Of a stretch of 64,000 nucleotides of DNA, positions 19,290 through 27,727 are shown piece after piece. Made by a program: the position numbers and the translations under genes. Each line of letters opens with the position of its first letter. The stretch's first letter is position 1. This DNA comes from Rhodopirellula halodulae (GTDB taxonomy: Bacteria > Planctomycetota > Planctomycetia > Pirellulales > Pirellulaceae), in NCBI RefSeq assembly GCF_020966775.1, contig NZ_JAJKFV010000011.1, positions 124,001 through 188,000 on the forward strand, in the 5' to 3' direction. The notes under the pieces were generated by a model. That model made no database searches, was not told the DNA's origin, and worked only from the letters and a program-made list of their open reading frames with translations.

Positions 19290-19688
19290 CTAGGCCATCC
19301 GGCCGAGAACCGATTTGGCTCGTCGGCTGGCACCTTGCAGATCGTCAGCGGAACATTCCGCGAGCATTTGCAATGATTCGCGAGAGCTTTCGCTGATCGC
19401 ATCCATCCGCCCCAGCATCGTGGCGCACCAATAAAGCTGATCCGCCTCAACGGCCGACCACGACTGACTCGCCGCTCCGTTGGTAAAAGTTGACTGCATC
19501 ACCGAGGCAATCTCCGCTTCTTCCTCCGTCGACGGCTCCGCGGGTCCCGACAGAACCTCCGTTGCCCAAGTGCGAATTTCTTCGTCGTCGGATTGCAAGG
19601 CGACCAAGCAGCCGACCGTCTTGCCCGTCACTTTCTCTTCGCGTGCCAACGCCTCCAGCTCGGCCAAAGTCAATTCGTTTCGCTTCAT
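19290..19688 (-). CDS. Hypothetical protein, 132 residues
   Basis: No family is recognised. The protein starts MKRNELTLAELEALAREEKV and consists of Ala/Glu/Ser-rich helices with a Trp-Ala-Thr-Glu-Val segment and a YWCATMLGRMD helix. It is acidic, with no leader or membrane segment. The helix pattern (DEEIRTWATEVLSG) faintly resembles HEAT/ARM-type repeats, but no more can be said. It follows the glcF-like gene by 46 bp on the same strand and may be the last gene of that operon. Confidence 0.65.
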   Translation of the reverse strand: MKRNELTLAELEALAREEKVTGKTVGCLVALQSDDEEIRTWATEVLSGPAEPSTEEEAEIASVMQSTFTNGAASQSWSAVEADQLYWCATMLGRMDAISESSRESLQMLAECSADDLQGASRRAKSVLGRMA

Positions 19689-19734
19689 TGCTTCGTTCGT
19701 TTCTATGTGGGAAGGGTACCGGGCTACTCAAACC

Positions 19735-21033
19735 TCAATCGTCCAAGCACTCTCTTAAGAATTCCATGGTGTGCATCACTCGTGGAACCGGATGCCCCGC
19801 ACTTGCCGACTGTTGCAAATGCGTTTGCAGTTGCGTCAGACACCCAATGTTCCCACTGACAACGACCGGAGCTCCCGTTGCCAATACCGCCTTGGCCTTT
19901 CGCCGCCCGAGTTCACTTGCAACTTCGGGTTGATCGATGTTGTACGTTCCCGCCGACCCACAGCACAAATGCGATTCGCTCACATCGACCAGTTCCACGC
20001 CGGGGATCCGGCACAACAATTCGCGTGGTTGCAAACGGACTCCCTGTGCATTGGCCAGGTGACAGGCATCTTGATAAGCCACACGCAGCATGGATTCACC
20101 ATCTCGCAAGGATGGCGGCCGTCTCAATCGCAACCGATCAGCGTGCTCGGAGACCACCAAGGAAACATCACGCACCAAACTGGCGAACTCAGCAGCCCTC
20201 GTCTCCATGTCAGTCCCGCGGAGAATCATTTCGTACTCTTGCATGCCGGATCCACACCCAGCCGCATTGGTCACGATCGCATCGAACGTTTGCTCCCTTG
20301 CAAGAAACGCAGCGATGTTGTGTCGAGCAAACGCAGAGGCCCGTTTTCCGTCTCCCACATGCCACGTCAACGAACCGCAACAACCTTGCTCAGGCGGAAC
20401 GATCACTTCCAAACCAATGTGAGTGAGAACTGCGATCGTGGCGTCGTTGATCTGCGGAGCCAAAACCTGCTGAGCACACCCTGCCAACAAGGCAACTCGT
20501 CCGACCGATTCTCCCAATGCCGGATAGCTTGGCTGAAGCGTGCTGCGACTGGGCAGTTCGCTTGGCAGCAACTCCAGCATCGGCCGCAGCGACGACGGCA
20601 CGAGCTTGACAAGCGATCGCGTCATGATGCCCAACTTGGCGGCCAATCGAAATCGTCCGGGGTAGGGAAGCGTTTGGGCCGCCAACCAGCGACGCAACCG
20701 TTGAGGCCATGCCGTTCGCACACGATCATGAACCAACGCTCGATACGGACTGAGCAAGTGCCGGTAGGACACACCCGAAGGACACGCTGGCTCACATGCC
20801 AAACATCCCAAACAAGCGTCCAGATGCGGCGCGGCCTGCTCGGCCGGCATCGATCCTTCCAGCACCTCTTTCATCAGGATGATGCGTCCGCGCGGCGTGT
20901 CCGATTCACGCTGCAGCACGTCGTAGGTGGGACAGGCCGACAAACAAAAACCACATCGGATGCAAGTGTTCACAGCCTCCGACATGGAATCGGCGTTGGG
21001 ACCAGACGTGGCAATGGGAATCTCATGTTGCAT
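19735..21033 (-). CDS. glcF: Glycolate oxidase iron-sulfur subunit-like protein
   Basis: Electron-transfer subunit of a glycolate/2-hydroxyacid dehydrogenase complex. The 432-residue protein has two [4Fe-4S] ferredoxin motifs: Cys24, 27, 30, 34 followed by Pro and Cys74, 77, 80, 84 followed by Pro. Two CCG domains follow (CCGSLTWHVGD, and DACHLANAQG with HLCCGSAGTYN and SGNIGCLTQL), as in GlcF and related heterodisulfide-reductase-type subunits. The start is 6 bp after the stop of the glcE-like gene, so the two are co-translated. It likely passes electrons from the flavin subunits to the membrane quinone pool. Confidence 0.92.
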   Translation of the reverse strand: MQHEIPIATSGPNADSMSEAVNTCIRCGFCLSACPTYDVLQRESDTPRGRIILMKEVLEGSMPAEQAAPHLDACLGCLACEPACPSGVSYRHLLSPYRALVHDRVRTAWPQRLRRWLAAQTLPYPGRFRLAAKLGIMTRSLVKLVPSSLRPMLELLPSELPSRSTLQPSYPALGESVGRVALLAGCAQQVLAPQINDATIAVLTHIGLEVIVPPEQGCCGSLTWHVGDGKRASAFARHNIAAFLAREQTFDAIVTNAAGCGSGMQEYEMILRGTDMETRAAEFASLVRDVSLVVSEHADRLRLRRPPSLRDGESMLRVAYQDACHLANAQGVRLQPRELLCRIPGVELVDVSESHLCCGSAGTYNIDQPEVASELGRRKAKAVLATGAPVVVSGNIGCLTQLQTHLQQSASAGHPVPRVMHTMEFLRECLDD

Positions 21034-21039
21034 TCGCGA

Positions 21040-22335
21040 TCAACCTTTCACCTTCGGCATCAAATGCCTATGGGTCGATGTGTGCTGGTGCATCGGTTTC
21101 CCAAAAACAAACGGCGCGAAACGCTGGTGGGGATCGATACCTCTCGCCACCCGAAGCACAACCTCGTCATGTCTCCAGATTCCAATCCCGCATCCCGTGC
21201 GTTCGCTGCCTTCGCACGTTTCATCGACGTTCAGGAGCGTCCCCGCGAGCCCATGTCGGCACAACCAATCGTGCAATTCTTGAACCGTTCCGCTGCCTCG
21301 GATGAACATCACGTTGCCCGCCAAACCAAAGTGAACGTGCCATGAGTTGTCATTCAAAGACTTGGGAAAATCCTCCTGCAACACGTTCATCTGACGCGGC
21401 GTGATCGGCACGCGGACTGAGACCGCTGCTTGATGATTCAGCAACAAGTCCCAAACCGACGCTGCGGCTTCTTCTGGCAATTGCTGGGGAGCAGGACCAT
21501 CGACGGTGGACTGAATTCGTTCCACAGTGGCTCGCACCACGGATTGGGGGCCCGGTATTCGCAGGACGATCGCCCACCCCTTCGCCCCAATGTCCTCGCC
21601 TGTTTGGGAAGTCAAGGCGGAAAATGTGCCGGGTGAACACAACTCGATCGCATCGATCTCGATTGGCATTCGAGTGAGCGACTGCATGTACTCGGCGGCT
21701 TCACCCAGCGATTCAAAATGGATCGCCCAAGTTTGCGGTGATTCAGATTGAGGAAAAACCTTGAACGTCAAACGCGTCAGCACCCCCAATCGCCCAAGGC
21801 TGCCGACCATCAACTTTGGGAAGTCGAACCCAGCCGCATTCTTCACGACGGGAGCCCCCGTGTGCACCTCGTTGCCCAAACCATCGAGAAACGATGCTGC
21901 CAGGATGAAGTCTCGCAGCCCACCATAACGCCAACGTCCGGGACCGCTCCATCCAGATGCGACGCAACCACCGATCGTTGCATTTGCATTCGCTCGCGGT
22001 GGGTCAAAGGGCAACGTTTGTCCGTGCTGAGCCAACGCTTGCATCACGTCACGGACCGGAGTGCCCGACGCGACCGAGATCGTGAACTCCGATGGGTCGT
22101 ACTGAATGATGCCAGACAAGCATCGCGCCGAAAAGCGTTTCGGCGCGGACGTCGACGGCGCATCGAGAAACGGTTTTGACAATCCCGGTTTGCTACAGCT
22201 GCCAACCGGAATCAATCTCGCATCGTCCGCACCGGCTTCCCAATCGCGAATCAGTTGTGACCAGTGCGTCACTGATTCGGGGGCTTCGACGGATGGCAAC
22301 GGATCGAGATCGCCGGATGACTTTGGCTCAGTCAC
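21040..22335 (-). CDS. glcE: Glycolate oxidase FAD-binding subunit-like protein
   Basis: A 431-residue protein from GTG 22335, overlapping the glcD-like stop by 8 bp. It has an FAD-binding PCMH-type fold: FTISVASGTPVRDVMQALAQHGQTLPFDPPRANANATIGG, then ASGWSGPGRWRYGGLRDFILA and GAPVVKNAAGFDFPKLMVGSLGRLGVLTRLTFKV. This matches GlcE, the second, non-catalytic flavin subunit of glycolate oxidase. An unusually long insertion before the C-terminal region (residues ~255-330) makes it larger than E. coli GlcE (about 350). Confidence 0.9.
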   Translation of the reverse strand: MTEPKSSGDLDPLPSVEAPESVTHWSQLIRDWEAGADDARLIPVGSCSKPGLSKPFLDAPSTSAPKRFSARCLSGIIQYDPSEFTISVASGTPVRDVMQALAQHGQTLPFDPPRANANATIGGCVASGWSGPGRWRYGGLRDFILAASFLDGLGNEVHTGAPVVKNAAGFDFPKLMVGSLGRLGVLTRLTFKVFPQSESPQTWAIHFESLGEAAEYMQSLTRMPIEIDAIELCSPGTFSALTSQTGEDIGAKGWAIVLRIPGPQSVVRATVERIQSTVDGPAPQQLPEEAAASVWDLLLNHQAAVSVRVPITPRQMNVLQEDFPKSLNDNSWHVHFGLAGNVMFIRGSGTVQELHDWLCRHGLAGTLLNVDETCEGSERTGCGIGIWRHDEVVLRVARGIDPHQRFAPFVFGKPMHQHTSTHRHLMPKVKG

Positions 22336-23773
22336 GAAAGATCACCCCCGCTTTTTCCAACGGGTGCAAACCGGACGTCGTCAACGCGGGTGCCAATGCA
22401 TCGGGAAACATCTTGCCAGGATTGCAGATTCGGTGAGGGTCCATCTCAGCTCGGACACGATGCATCAGATCGATCGTCGCCTCATCAAACATTTCCGAAA
22501 AGACTTCGCGTTTCTCGATGCCCACGCCGTGCTCGCCAGTGATGGATCCTCCCATCTCGATGCACAATCGAAGGATCTTCTGAGCAAACGCGTTCGCCTT
22601 GTCAAAGGCCCCGGCGATCTTGCCGTCATACATGATCAACGGATGCAAATTGCCATCGCCCGCGTGAAAGACATTCGCCACGGGAACTCCACATTCTTGG
22701 CTCAACGCTTCGATCCGTTCCAAGGCTTCGCCCAATCGACGTCGCGGAACCACGCCGTCCTGAACAATGAAGTCGGGACTCAAACGACCGGCGGCCGAAA
22801 AGACGGACTTGCGTCCTTTCCAAATGGCTAACCGCTCGGCATCGTTCTTAGCGATCTCCACCGCGGATGGTTGAGTCGATTGAATGACGTCCGTCAGGAT
22901 TTGCTTTTCAACTTCCACACGTTGAGCGGAACCTTCCAACTCAACAATTAGCACACTGTTGGCGTTCTTGGGGTAACCACATGCCACGGCGGCTTCGGCG
23001 GCGCGAATCGACATCGCATCCATGATTTCCATCGCCCCCGGAAGCAAATTCGCGGCGATGATCTCGCCCACGGCATTGCCGGCTTCGCGAATGGTGTCGT
23101 AGCCAATCAGAACCGTGTGAAAGGTTTCCGGCAGCGGTAGCAAGCGTAACGTCGCCTGCAACGCGATGCCCAGCATTCCTTCGTTGCCGCAAAAGAATCC
23201 GGTTGAATCCGGCCCGGTATGTTCCAGCGATGCTCCGCCAAGACTGGTCACCGTGCCGTCGCCGAGAACGACATCCATCGCCAAAGTGTGTCCGGCCGTC
23301 ATGCCGTACTTCAAGCAATGAGCCCCGCCTGAATTGAAGGCGATATTGCCGCCAATCGTGCACACGGATTGGCTGGACGGATCGGGGGCAAAGTACAAAC
23401 CGTGTGGGCGTGCGGCTTGCGACACGGCCAGGTTCACCACGCCGCACTGGACCGTTGCCGTGCGTTCAAGAGGATCCACGTGCAGAACGCGATTCAGTCG
23501 ATTCAGCGCGATCACAACCCCATCACGATGGGGCATCGCGCCGCCGGAGAGGCCCGTGCCGCTGCCTCGAGCAACCAAGGGCACCGAATGTTCGTGACAC
23601 CACCGGACCGTTGAGATGACCTCGTCGGCGGTCTCCGGAAAGACCACGCCGCGAGGTCGAGTGGTGTACGCGAGCAACCCGTCTGATTCGAACGCCGCTT
23701 GAGCCGCCGGATCGGTCCGAAACCGATCGGCGGGAAACAGCTCTGCCAAACCAGTCAGGTCGTCAGGTTTCAC
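22328..23773 (-). CDS. glcD: FAD-linked glycolate/lactate dehydrogenase subunit
   Basis: Oxidises a 2-hydroxyacid, probably glycolate or D-lactate, to the 2-oxoacid. I place the start at GTG 23773 (V-K-P-D-D-L), which overlaps the TGA of the upstream Gfo/Idh gene by 4 bp. The longer frame to 23824 runs inside that gene. From this start the protein is 481 residues. The FAD domain is clear: [35 protein letters not shown] and GLLF-type elements. The C-terminal FAD-linked oxidase domain has [15 protein letters not shown] and [15 protein letters not shown], with the His residues of the active site. Confidence 0.93.
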   Translation of the reverse strand: MKPDDLTGLAELFPADRFRTDPAAQAAFESDGLLAYTTRPRGVVFPETADEVISTVRWCHEHSVPLVARGSGTGLSGGAMPHRDGVVIALNRLNRVLHVDPLERTATVQCGVVNLAVSQAARPHGLYFAPDPSSQSVCTIGGNIAFNSGGAHCLKYGMTAGHTLAMDVVLGDGTVTSLGGASLEHTGPDSTGFFCGNEGMLGIALQATLRLLPLPETFHTVLIGYDTIREAGNAVGEIIAANLLPGAMEIMDAMSIRAAEAAVACGYPKNANSVLIVELEGSAQRVEVEKQILTDVIQSTQPSAVEIAKNDAERLAIWKGRKSVFSAAGRLSPDFIVQDGVVPRRRLGEALERIEALSQECGVPVANVFHAGDGNLHPLIMYDGKIAGAFDKANAFAQKILRLCIEMGGSITGEHGVGIEKREVFSEMFDEATIDLMHRVRAEMDPHRICNPGKMFPDALAPALTTSGLHPLEKAGVIFRD

Positions 23774-24903
23774 TTCACGTCTTTCCAACTGCGCGTGGCG
23801 GCACTGTCCAGGACCGCATCGCAAACGCGTTGGGTTTCCAAGGCGTCGCGGAAGGTTGGACCGGCGGGCTGATCCGATTCCAACGACTTCAAGAAGTCAG
23901 CGACTTGGTGCACGAAGGTGTGCTCGTATCCAATTTGCAATCCTGGCACCCACCAGTTGCCCATGTAAGGCTGATCGCCGTCGGTCACGTGCACGCTGCG
24001 CCAGCCACGGACAATTCCGTCGTCGCTGTGATCGAAGTACTCGAGACGGTGCAGGTCATGCAAATCCCAACGGATCGAAGCATGCTCACCGTTGATTTCC
24101 AACGTGTAGAGCGCCTTGTGACCACGAGCGTAACGCGTTGAGTCGAACAGTCCCAACGATCCATTTTTGAAGTGGCAGTGGAATGCACACGCATCGTCGA
24201 TCTTGACGGGTGTCTTCTCACCGGTCTCGGCGTGGACGCGTTCTTTCACGAACGTTTCGGTGACAGCCGAGACGTCTTCGATGCTTCCGTTCAGCCACAA
24301 CGCGGTGTCGATGCAGTGGGCCAGCAAGTCACCGGTCACGCCGCTACCAGCCGCTTCCGCATCCAAACGCCAAGTCGCCGCTCCTCCCTGAGGAACGTCC
24401 GCGTTGATGGTCCAGTCCTGCAGGAAGTTGGCACGGTAATGGAAGATTCGTCCCAAGCGACCTTCGTCAATCAATTGCTTGGCCAACGTGACGGCCGGAA
24501 CGCGACGGTAGTTGTACCAAACCATGTTGCGAACACCGGCCTTTTCGACCGCTTCGCACATCTCGATGCCTTCCTCGGTATTCATTGCCAATGGTTTCTC
24601 ACAGAGAACCATTTTGCCGGCTTCGGCGGCAGCGATCGAAATTTCTTTGTGCAGGTTGTTGGGCGTGCAAACATCGACCGCGTCGATGTCGTCGCGTTTC
24701 AGCAATTCACGCCAATCGGTTTCGACCGACTCGTAACCTTGCTGTTCCGCGAATTGTTTCGCCTTCTCTTCGTTGCGCGCACAAACCGCTTTCAAAACGG
24801 GATGATATTCCAAGTCGAAAAATCGCGGTGCTTGACGGTACCCGTTGGTGTGCGTGCGGCCCATGAAGCCGTAGCCAATCAGGCCAATGTTCAGAGGTTT
24901 CAT
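23770..24903 (-). CDS. Gfo/Idh/MocA family NAD(P)-dependent oxidoreductase
   Basis: A 377-residue dehydrogenase starting [23 protein letters not shown], the Rossmann GxGxxG dinucleotide-binding motif. [12 protein letters not shown] carries the conserved Glu-Lys-Pro with the catalytic Lys. [15 protein letters not shown] gives the His/Asp seen in inositol dehydrogenase-like members. The C-terminal part is the usual beta-sheet substrate domain. No leader is present, so it acts in the cytoplasm. Its stop overlaps the glcD-like start, so a sugar, polyol or inositol product may feed the flavin complex. The substrate cannot be read from sequence. Confidence 0.9.
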   Translation of the reverse strand: MKPLNIGLIGYGFMGRTHTNGYRQAPRFFDLEYHPVLKAVCARNEEKAKQFAEQQGYESVETDWRELLKRDDIDAVDVCTPNNLHKEISIAAAEAGKMVLCEKPLAMNTEEGIEMCEAVEKAGVRNMVWYNYRRVPAVTLAKQLIDEGRLGRIFHYRANFLQDWTINADVPQGGAATWRLDAEAAGSGVTGDLLAHCIDTALWLNGSIEDVSAVTETFVKERVHAETGEKTPVKIDDACAFHCHFKNGSLGLFDSTRYARGHKALYTLEINGEHASIRWDLHDLHRLEYFDHSDDGIVRGWRSVHVTDGDQPYMGNWWVPGLQIGYEHTFVHQVADFLKSLESDQPAGPTFRDALETQRVCDAVLDSAATRSWKDVK

Positions 24904-25078
24904 TCGTATTGATCAGGGGAAAGAAAGGGAAGGTGAAAGATGAGAAGGCCACACGGAGGGTGAGTGCGGCCACTTCGATCGGTGCATCCGTCTCTCAACG
25001 AACGCTTGGGCGGAATCGCATTCTTTCAGCACGCCGGTTCGCGGAGAACCAATCGCGACTGATGGAAGCCGGGACTGC

Positions 25079-26134
25079 TCACTCGTTCCAACCGTGAGCG
25101 TCTTGCACGCTGAGCATGGCTTCGAGAATGTCGTTCCAGGTTTCTGGTTTGTGCATGACGTCGTTGGGGAACATGCAACCGTCCCAACAAATGTGCTTGC
25201 AGGTTTGCAAGACATCGCCGTGTTCGTCTCGCAACCAGTAACCCGCGTCCTTGGCGATTTCCAGTTTGCCGTTGGGGTCTTTGGGCAAGCAGTGACGACC
25301 GGTCTTGTCGTGGCTGCCGGTTCCGTGGACGGTCGCATCGTTTTGGGCGACATGAAAATCGATGGTCCATGGACGCAGTGCATGCGTCAACTCTTTCAAC
25401 GCAGCCGCTTTCTTGTCCGCATCGGACCAGTCGAAGTCTTGCGGCAGAATCGCGTCTTCGGGTGCGTTGTAGCCGAGCAAGTACAACAAGGTGTGTGCCA
25501 TGTCGGCTTGGAAACCAAATCGCTCGGGATGGCCAACTCGCTCCAACAGATCAACCATCTTTTTCCAAGAGTGCATGCCGCCCCAGCAGATCTCACCCTC
25601 GGCAGCCAAACGCTCGTCGTATTCCTCTGCGATGTCCGAAGCCGCTTTGAAGGTGTCCGCGATTCGACTTTGCGATGCATCGGGGTCTTTCACCCAATCG
25701 GCAACCCCCATGGCGCTATCCAAACGAACGCTGCCGTAAGGTCGCACGCCCAGTTCCCGCAGCTTCTTTCCAATCTCGCAGCCTTTGCGAACCTGCTTCA
25801 GAAACGCCTCGACCTCTTCGGGTCCGCCGCCCGCACTTCCGCCGCCGGTGGGCTCCCAAACCGGAGCCACGACGGTTCCGATCACCAAGTTTCGACTACG
25901 AACCTTTTCGGCCAACGCTTCCAATTCGGCGTCGTCCGCATCGATCGAAACGTGCGGCGAGAACAGGAACAAATCGACTCCGTCGAACTTGCGACCGTCG
26001 ACTTCCGCAGCCGCGGTCAGGTCCAGCATTTCATCCAACGGGATCACTGGATTCTCATCGTCGTCGCCTTTGCCGACCACACCAGGCCAAGCAGCGTTGT
26101 GCAATTTAGGATACGAATTCGGGTGTTCGCTCAT
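25079..26134 (-). CDS. Sugar phosphate isomerase/epimerase-type TIM-barrel protein
   Basis: A 351-residue protein without a leader. ICWGGMHSWKKMVDLLERVG, FGFQADMAHTLLYLLG and TIDFHVAQNDATVHGTGSHDKTGRHCLP give a TIM barrel of the AP-endonuclease-2/xylose isomerase-like group, with metal-binding Glu/Asp/His residues. It lies 175 bp upstream of the Gfo/Idh gene on the same strand. Such pairs often interconvert or oxidise sugars or inositols. Ends in HGWNE. Substrate unknown. Confidence 0.82.
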   Translation of the reverse strand: MSEHPNSYPKLHNAAWPGVVGKGDDDENPVIPLDEMLDLTAAAEVDGRKFDGVDLFLFSPHVSIDADDAELEALAEKVRSRNLVIGTVVAPVWEPTGGGSAGGGPEEVEAFLKQVRKGCEIGKKLRELGVRPYGSVRLDSAMGVADWVKDPDASQSRIADTFKAASDIAEEYDERLAAEGEICWGGMHSWKKMVDLLERVGHPERFGFQADMAHTLLYLLGYNAPEDAILPQDFDWSDADKKAAALKELTHALRPWTIDFHVAQNDATVHGTGSHDKTGRHCLPKDPNGKLEIAKDAGYWLRDEHGDVLQTCKHICWDGCMFPNDVMHKPETWNDILEAMLSVQDAHGWNE

Positions 26135-26417
26135 CGTCGGGAAACGCCATTCTCAGGAAGGAAGCACTCAGTTTAGACGGGAAGTATCGACCGAATCACC
26201 AATCAGCTTGACCAGCCAACGGCTGAATGCGGCGTAGAAATCACTGTTCCCGAGCCACTAGGGTGGGCATTGCGTCCGCTCGTTGCAAGAACCCTTGAGC
26301 GGTCCGCGCAGAATTGTCAGCAAGGATTCGCGCCGTGAAGCGGCCAACCGGAGAATCAACCTCGAATCATCCGGCGAACTGAAAGCGGTTTCGAGGCAAC
26401 TCAGCGTCCCAGATAAC

Positions 26418-26687
26418 TCAGCGCCCCAGATAGGCGTCGAGCTGCTCGGCTTTCCGCATCAGATACGGCACGTGCTCATCGGTCACCTGAACCAATCGCT
26501 GCAACTGGCGAAGCTGGTCCTGAAATTCTTGATTGAATTTTCTTTGTTGCTCGTCCCGCCAAGTTTGCTCCAACTGGTTCATCTGCGCGGACAGCCCCGT
26601 TCCTCGCTGTCGCAATTCTTCTGCAAACCGAGCCAACTGCGACGCGAATTGACGAATCTGATCGGGGTCACCAATGGCTTGATTCAT
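26418..26687 (-). CDS. WXG100-like small helical protein
   Basis: An 89-residue protein predicted to be two helices joined by a turn, with Trp43 at the turn and Phe51 eight residues later. That is the geometry of WXG100/ESX proteins (W-x-G then aromatic), but the third motif residue is Asp (W-R-D) instead of Gly. ESX proteins are substrates of type VII secretion, but no EccC/EssC ATPase is in this window, and planctomycete homologues may have another role. Its ATG overlaps the stop of the TPR gene by 4 bp, so the pair is co-translated. Confidence 0.72.
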   Translation of the reverse strand: MNQAIGDPDQIRQFASQLARFAEELRQRGTGLSAQMNQLEQTWRDEQQRKFNQEFQDQLRQLQRLVQVTDEHVPYLMRKAEQLDAYLGR

Positions 26688-27403
26688 TTGATCGTTTCCA
26701 AGGATTGTCGATAAATTTCCAAGCTCGCATCCAACCCGTGACGCTCGGCCAGATCAACCAGCAACGTCAACGCGGCAACGCGAGTCTTTTGAGGTCCCAC
26801 CACGGACCGTCGGATGGATGCTTGCCGCAGGGACTTCATCGCGGCCATGTCCTGACTGAGCAACAACTGACACCGACCGGTCAGCAGATATGCCCCCGGT
26901 GAATGCGATTCGCAATCCAGCAGTGGCTCCAGCTCGTCCATCGCTTCGTCGTAGCGTTCCAAATCATACAGGGCTTCGCCAATGACCATCCGCAGATAAG
27001 TCAGCGACGGATCACGACCCAGCCGCGCACGACAAACTTTGAGTCGGCAGTTTGCCCAATCCGTGGTCGCGCGTTCCAGGTCTTGGTCCATGGACGAATT
27101 GCCCAGACGCGACGCCAAGTCACGCACTTCGACCAACTGCTGAACGGATCGAGCCAGTCGTGCTTCTTCCAGCTCCCAGATCACTTTGGAATCGTCGGGA
27201 AAGATCTCATGAGCCTGCTCCAAAATTTTCGCGGCTTGCAGCGGGCGGTTTTCTTCTCGGTAGATCGACGCCAGTTCCAGATAGCTGTCGATGTCCGTTG
27301 GACAGGTCTTCAGGTGATGCTCGAGATGCTGCCGACGCGTGGGCGCGGCCGATGATCCGGTGGCGGTGGCATCGCCTTCATCGTTCGTTGAAGTTGCGGT
27401 CAT
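26684..27403 (-). CDS. TPR-repeat protein coupled to the WXG100-like gene
   Basis: The protein is 239 residues from ATG 27403 (MTATSTNDEGD); a GTG 3 codons earlier is possible. After a polar N-terminus it has TPR-like helical pairs: TDIDSYLELASIYREENRPLQAAKILEQAHEIFPDDS, LTYLRMVIGEALYDLERYDEAMDELEPLLDCE and GAYLLTGRCQLLLSQDMAAMKSLRQA. No signal peptide or membrane span is seen, so it is probably cytoplasmic. It is the first gene of a two-gene unit and could act as a scaffold or chaperone for the WXG100-like product; that link is inference from the overlap only. Confidence 0.75.
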   Translation of the reverse strand: MTATSTNDEGDATATGSSAAPTRRQHLEHHLKTCPTDIDSYLELASIYREENRPLQAAKILEQAHEIFPDDSKVIWELEEARLARSVQQLVEVRDLASRLGNSSMDQDLERATTDWANCRLKVCRARLGRDPSLTYLRMVIGEALYDLERYDEAMDELEPLLDCESHSPGAYLLTGRCQLLLSQDMAAMKSLRQASIRRSVVGPQKTRVAALTLLVDLAERHGLDASLEIYRQSLETIK

Positions 27404-27412
27404 GAAGCACAC

Positions 27413-27727
27413 ACACGTGAGATGGACTCAATGGCGATGGAAGAAACCATCGCGCGAAACCGAACGTGACATCGGTTTCCAGAGAAGACTTCCAGTATGG
27501 ATGAACGCCGACACGATTGCAAAATCGCCCCGCACAACGTTCTCCTTCCCAACCAGGGGGAAGAACTTCCCGCCGGAGTCACGAAACACGGCGAGCAAAC
27601 TCGTTTTCGGCTATGATTGGACGTCACGAACGAAGCGAATCTCGCTTGGAGATCCCAACCGCTTGGTTCGCCCGCCGCGGTTCCCGCACCCACCATTTTC
27701 GCGTTCCCTCCTTCCCTCAACGCGTGC
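27413..27727. other. Divergent intergenic region
   Basis: About 315 bases between the TPR gene (minus) and the DUF1592-type gene (plus). A TATGAT box at 27612-27617 is the only promoter-like element seen; it would give a leader of about 105 bases. No gene is called here, although a plus-strand frame stays open through part of it. Confidence 0.4.

Noticed and set aside
19771-21345. 524-codon plus-strand frame opposite glcF and glcE
   Set aside because: It lies antisense to two genes with intact cluster motifs, and its translation is low-quality and rich in His, Arg and Gln, as expected for a shadow frame.
25094-26176. 360-codon plus-strand frame opposite the TIM-barrel isomerase
   Set aside because: Antisense to a gene with clear metal-binding motifs; no domain is seen in the frame.
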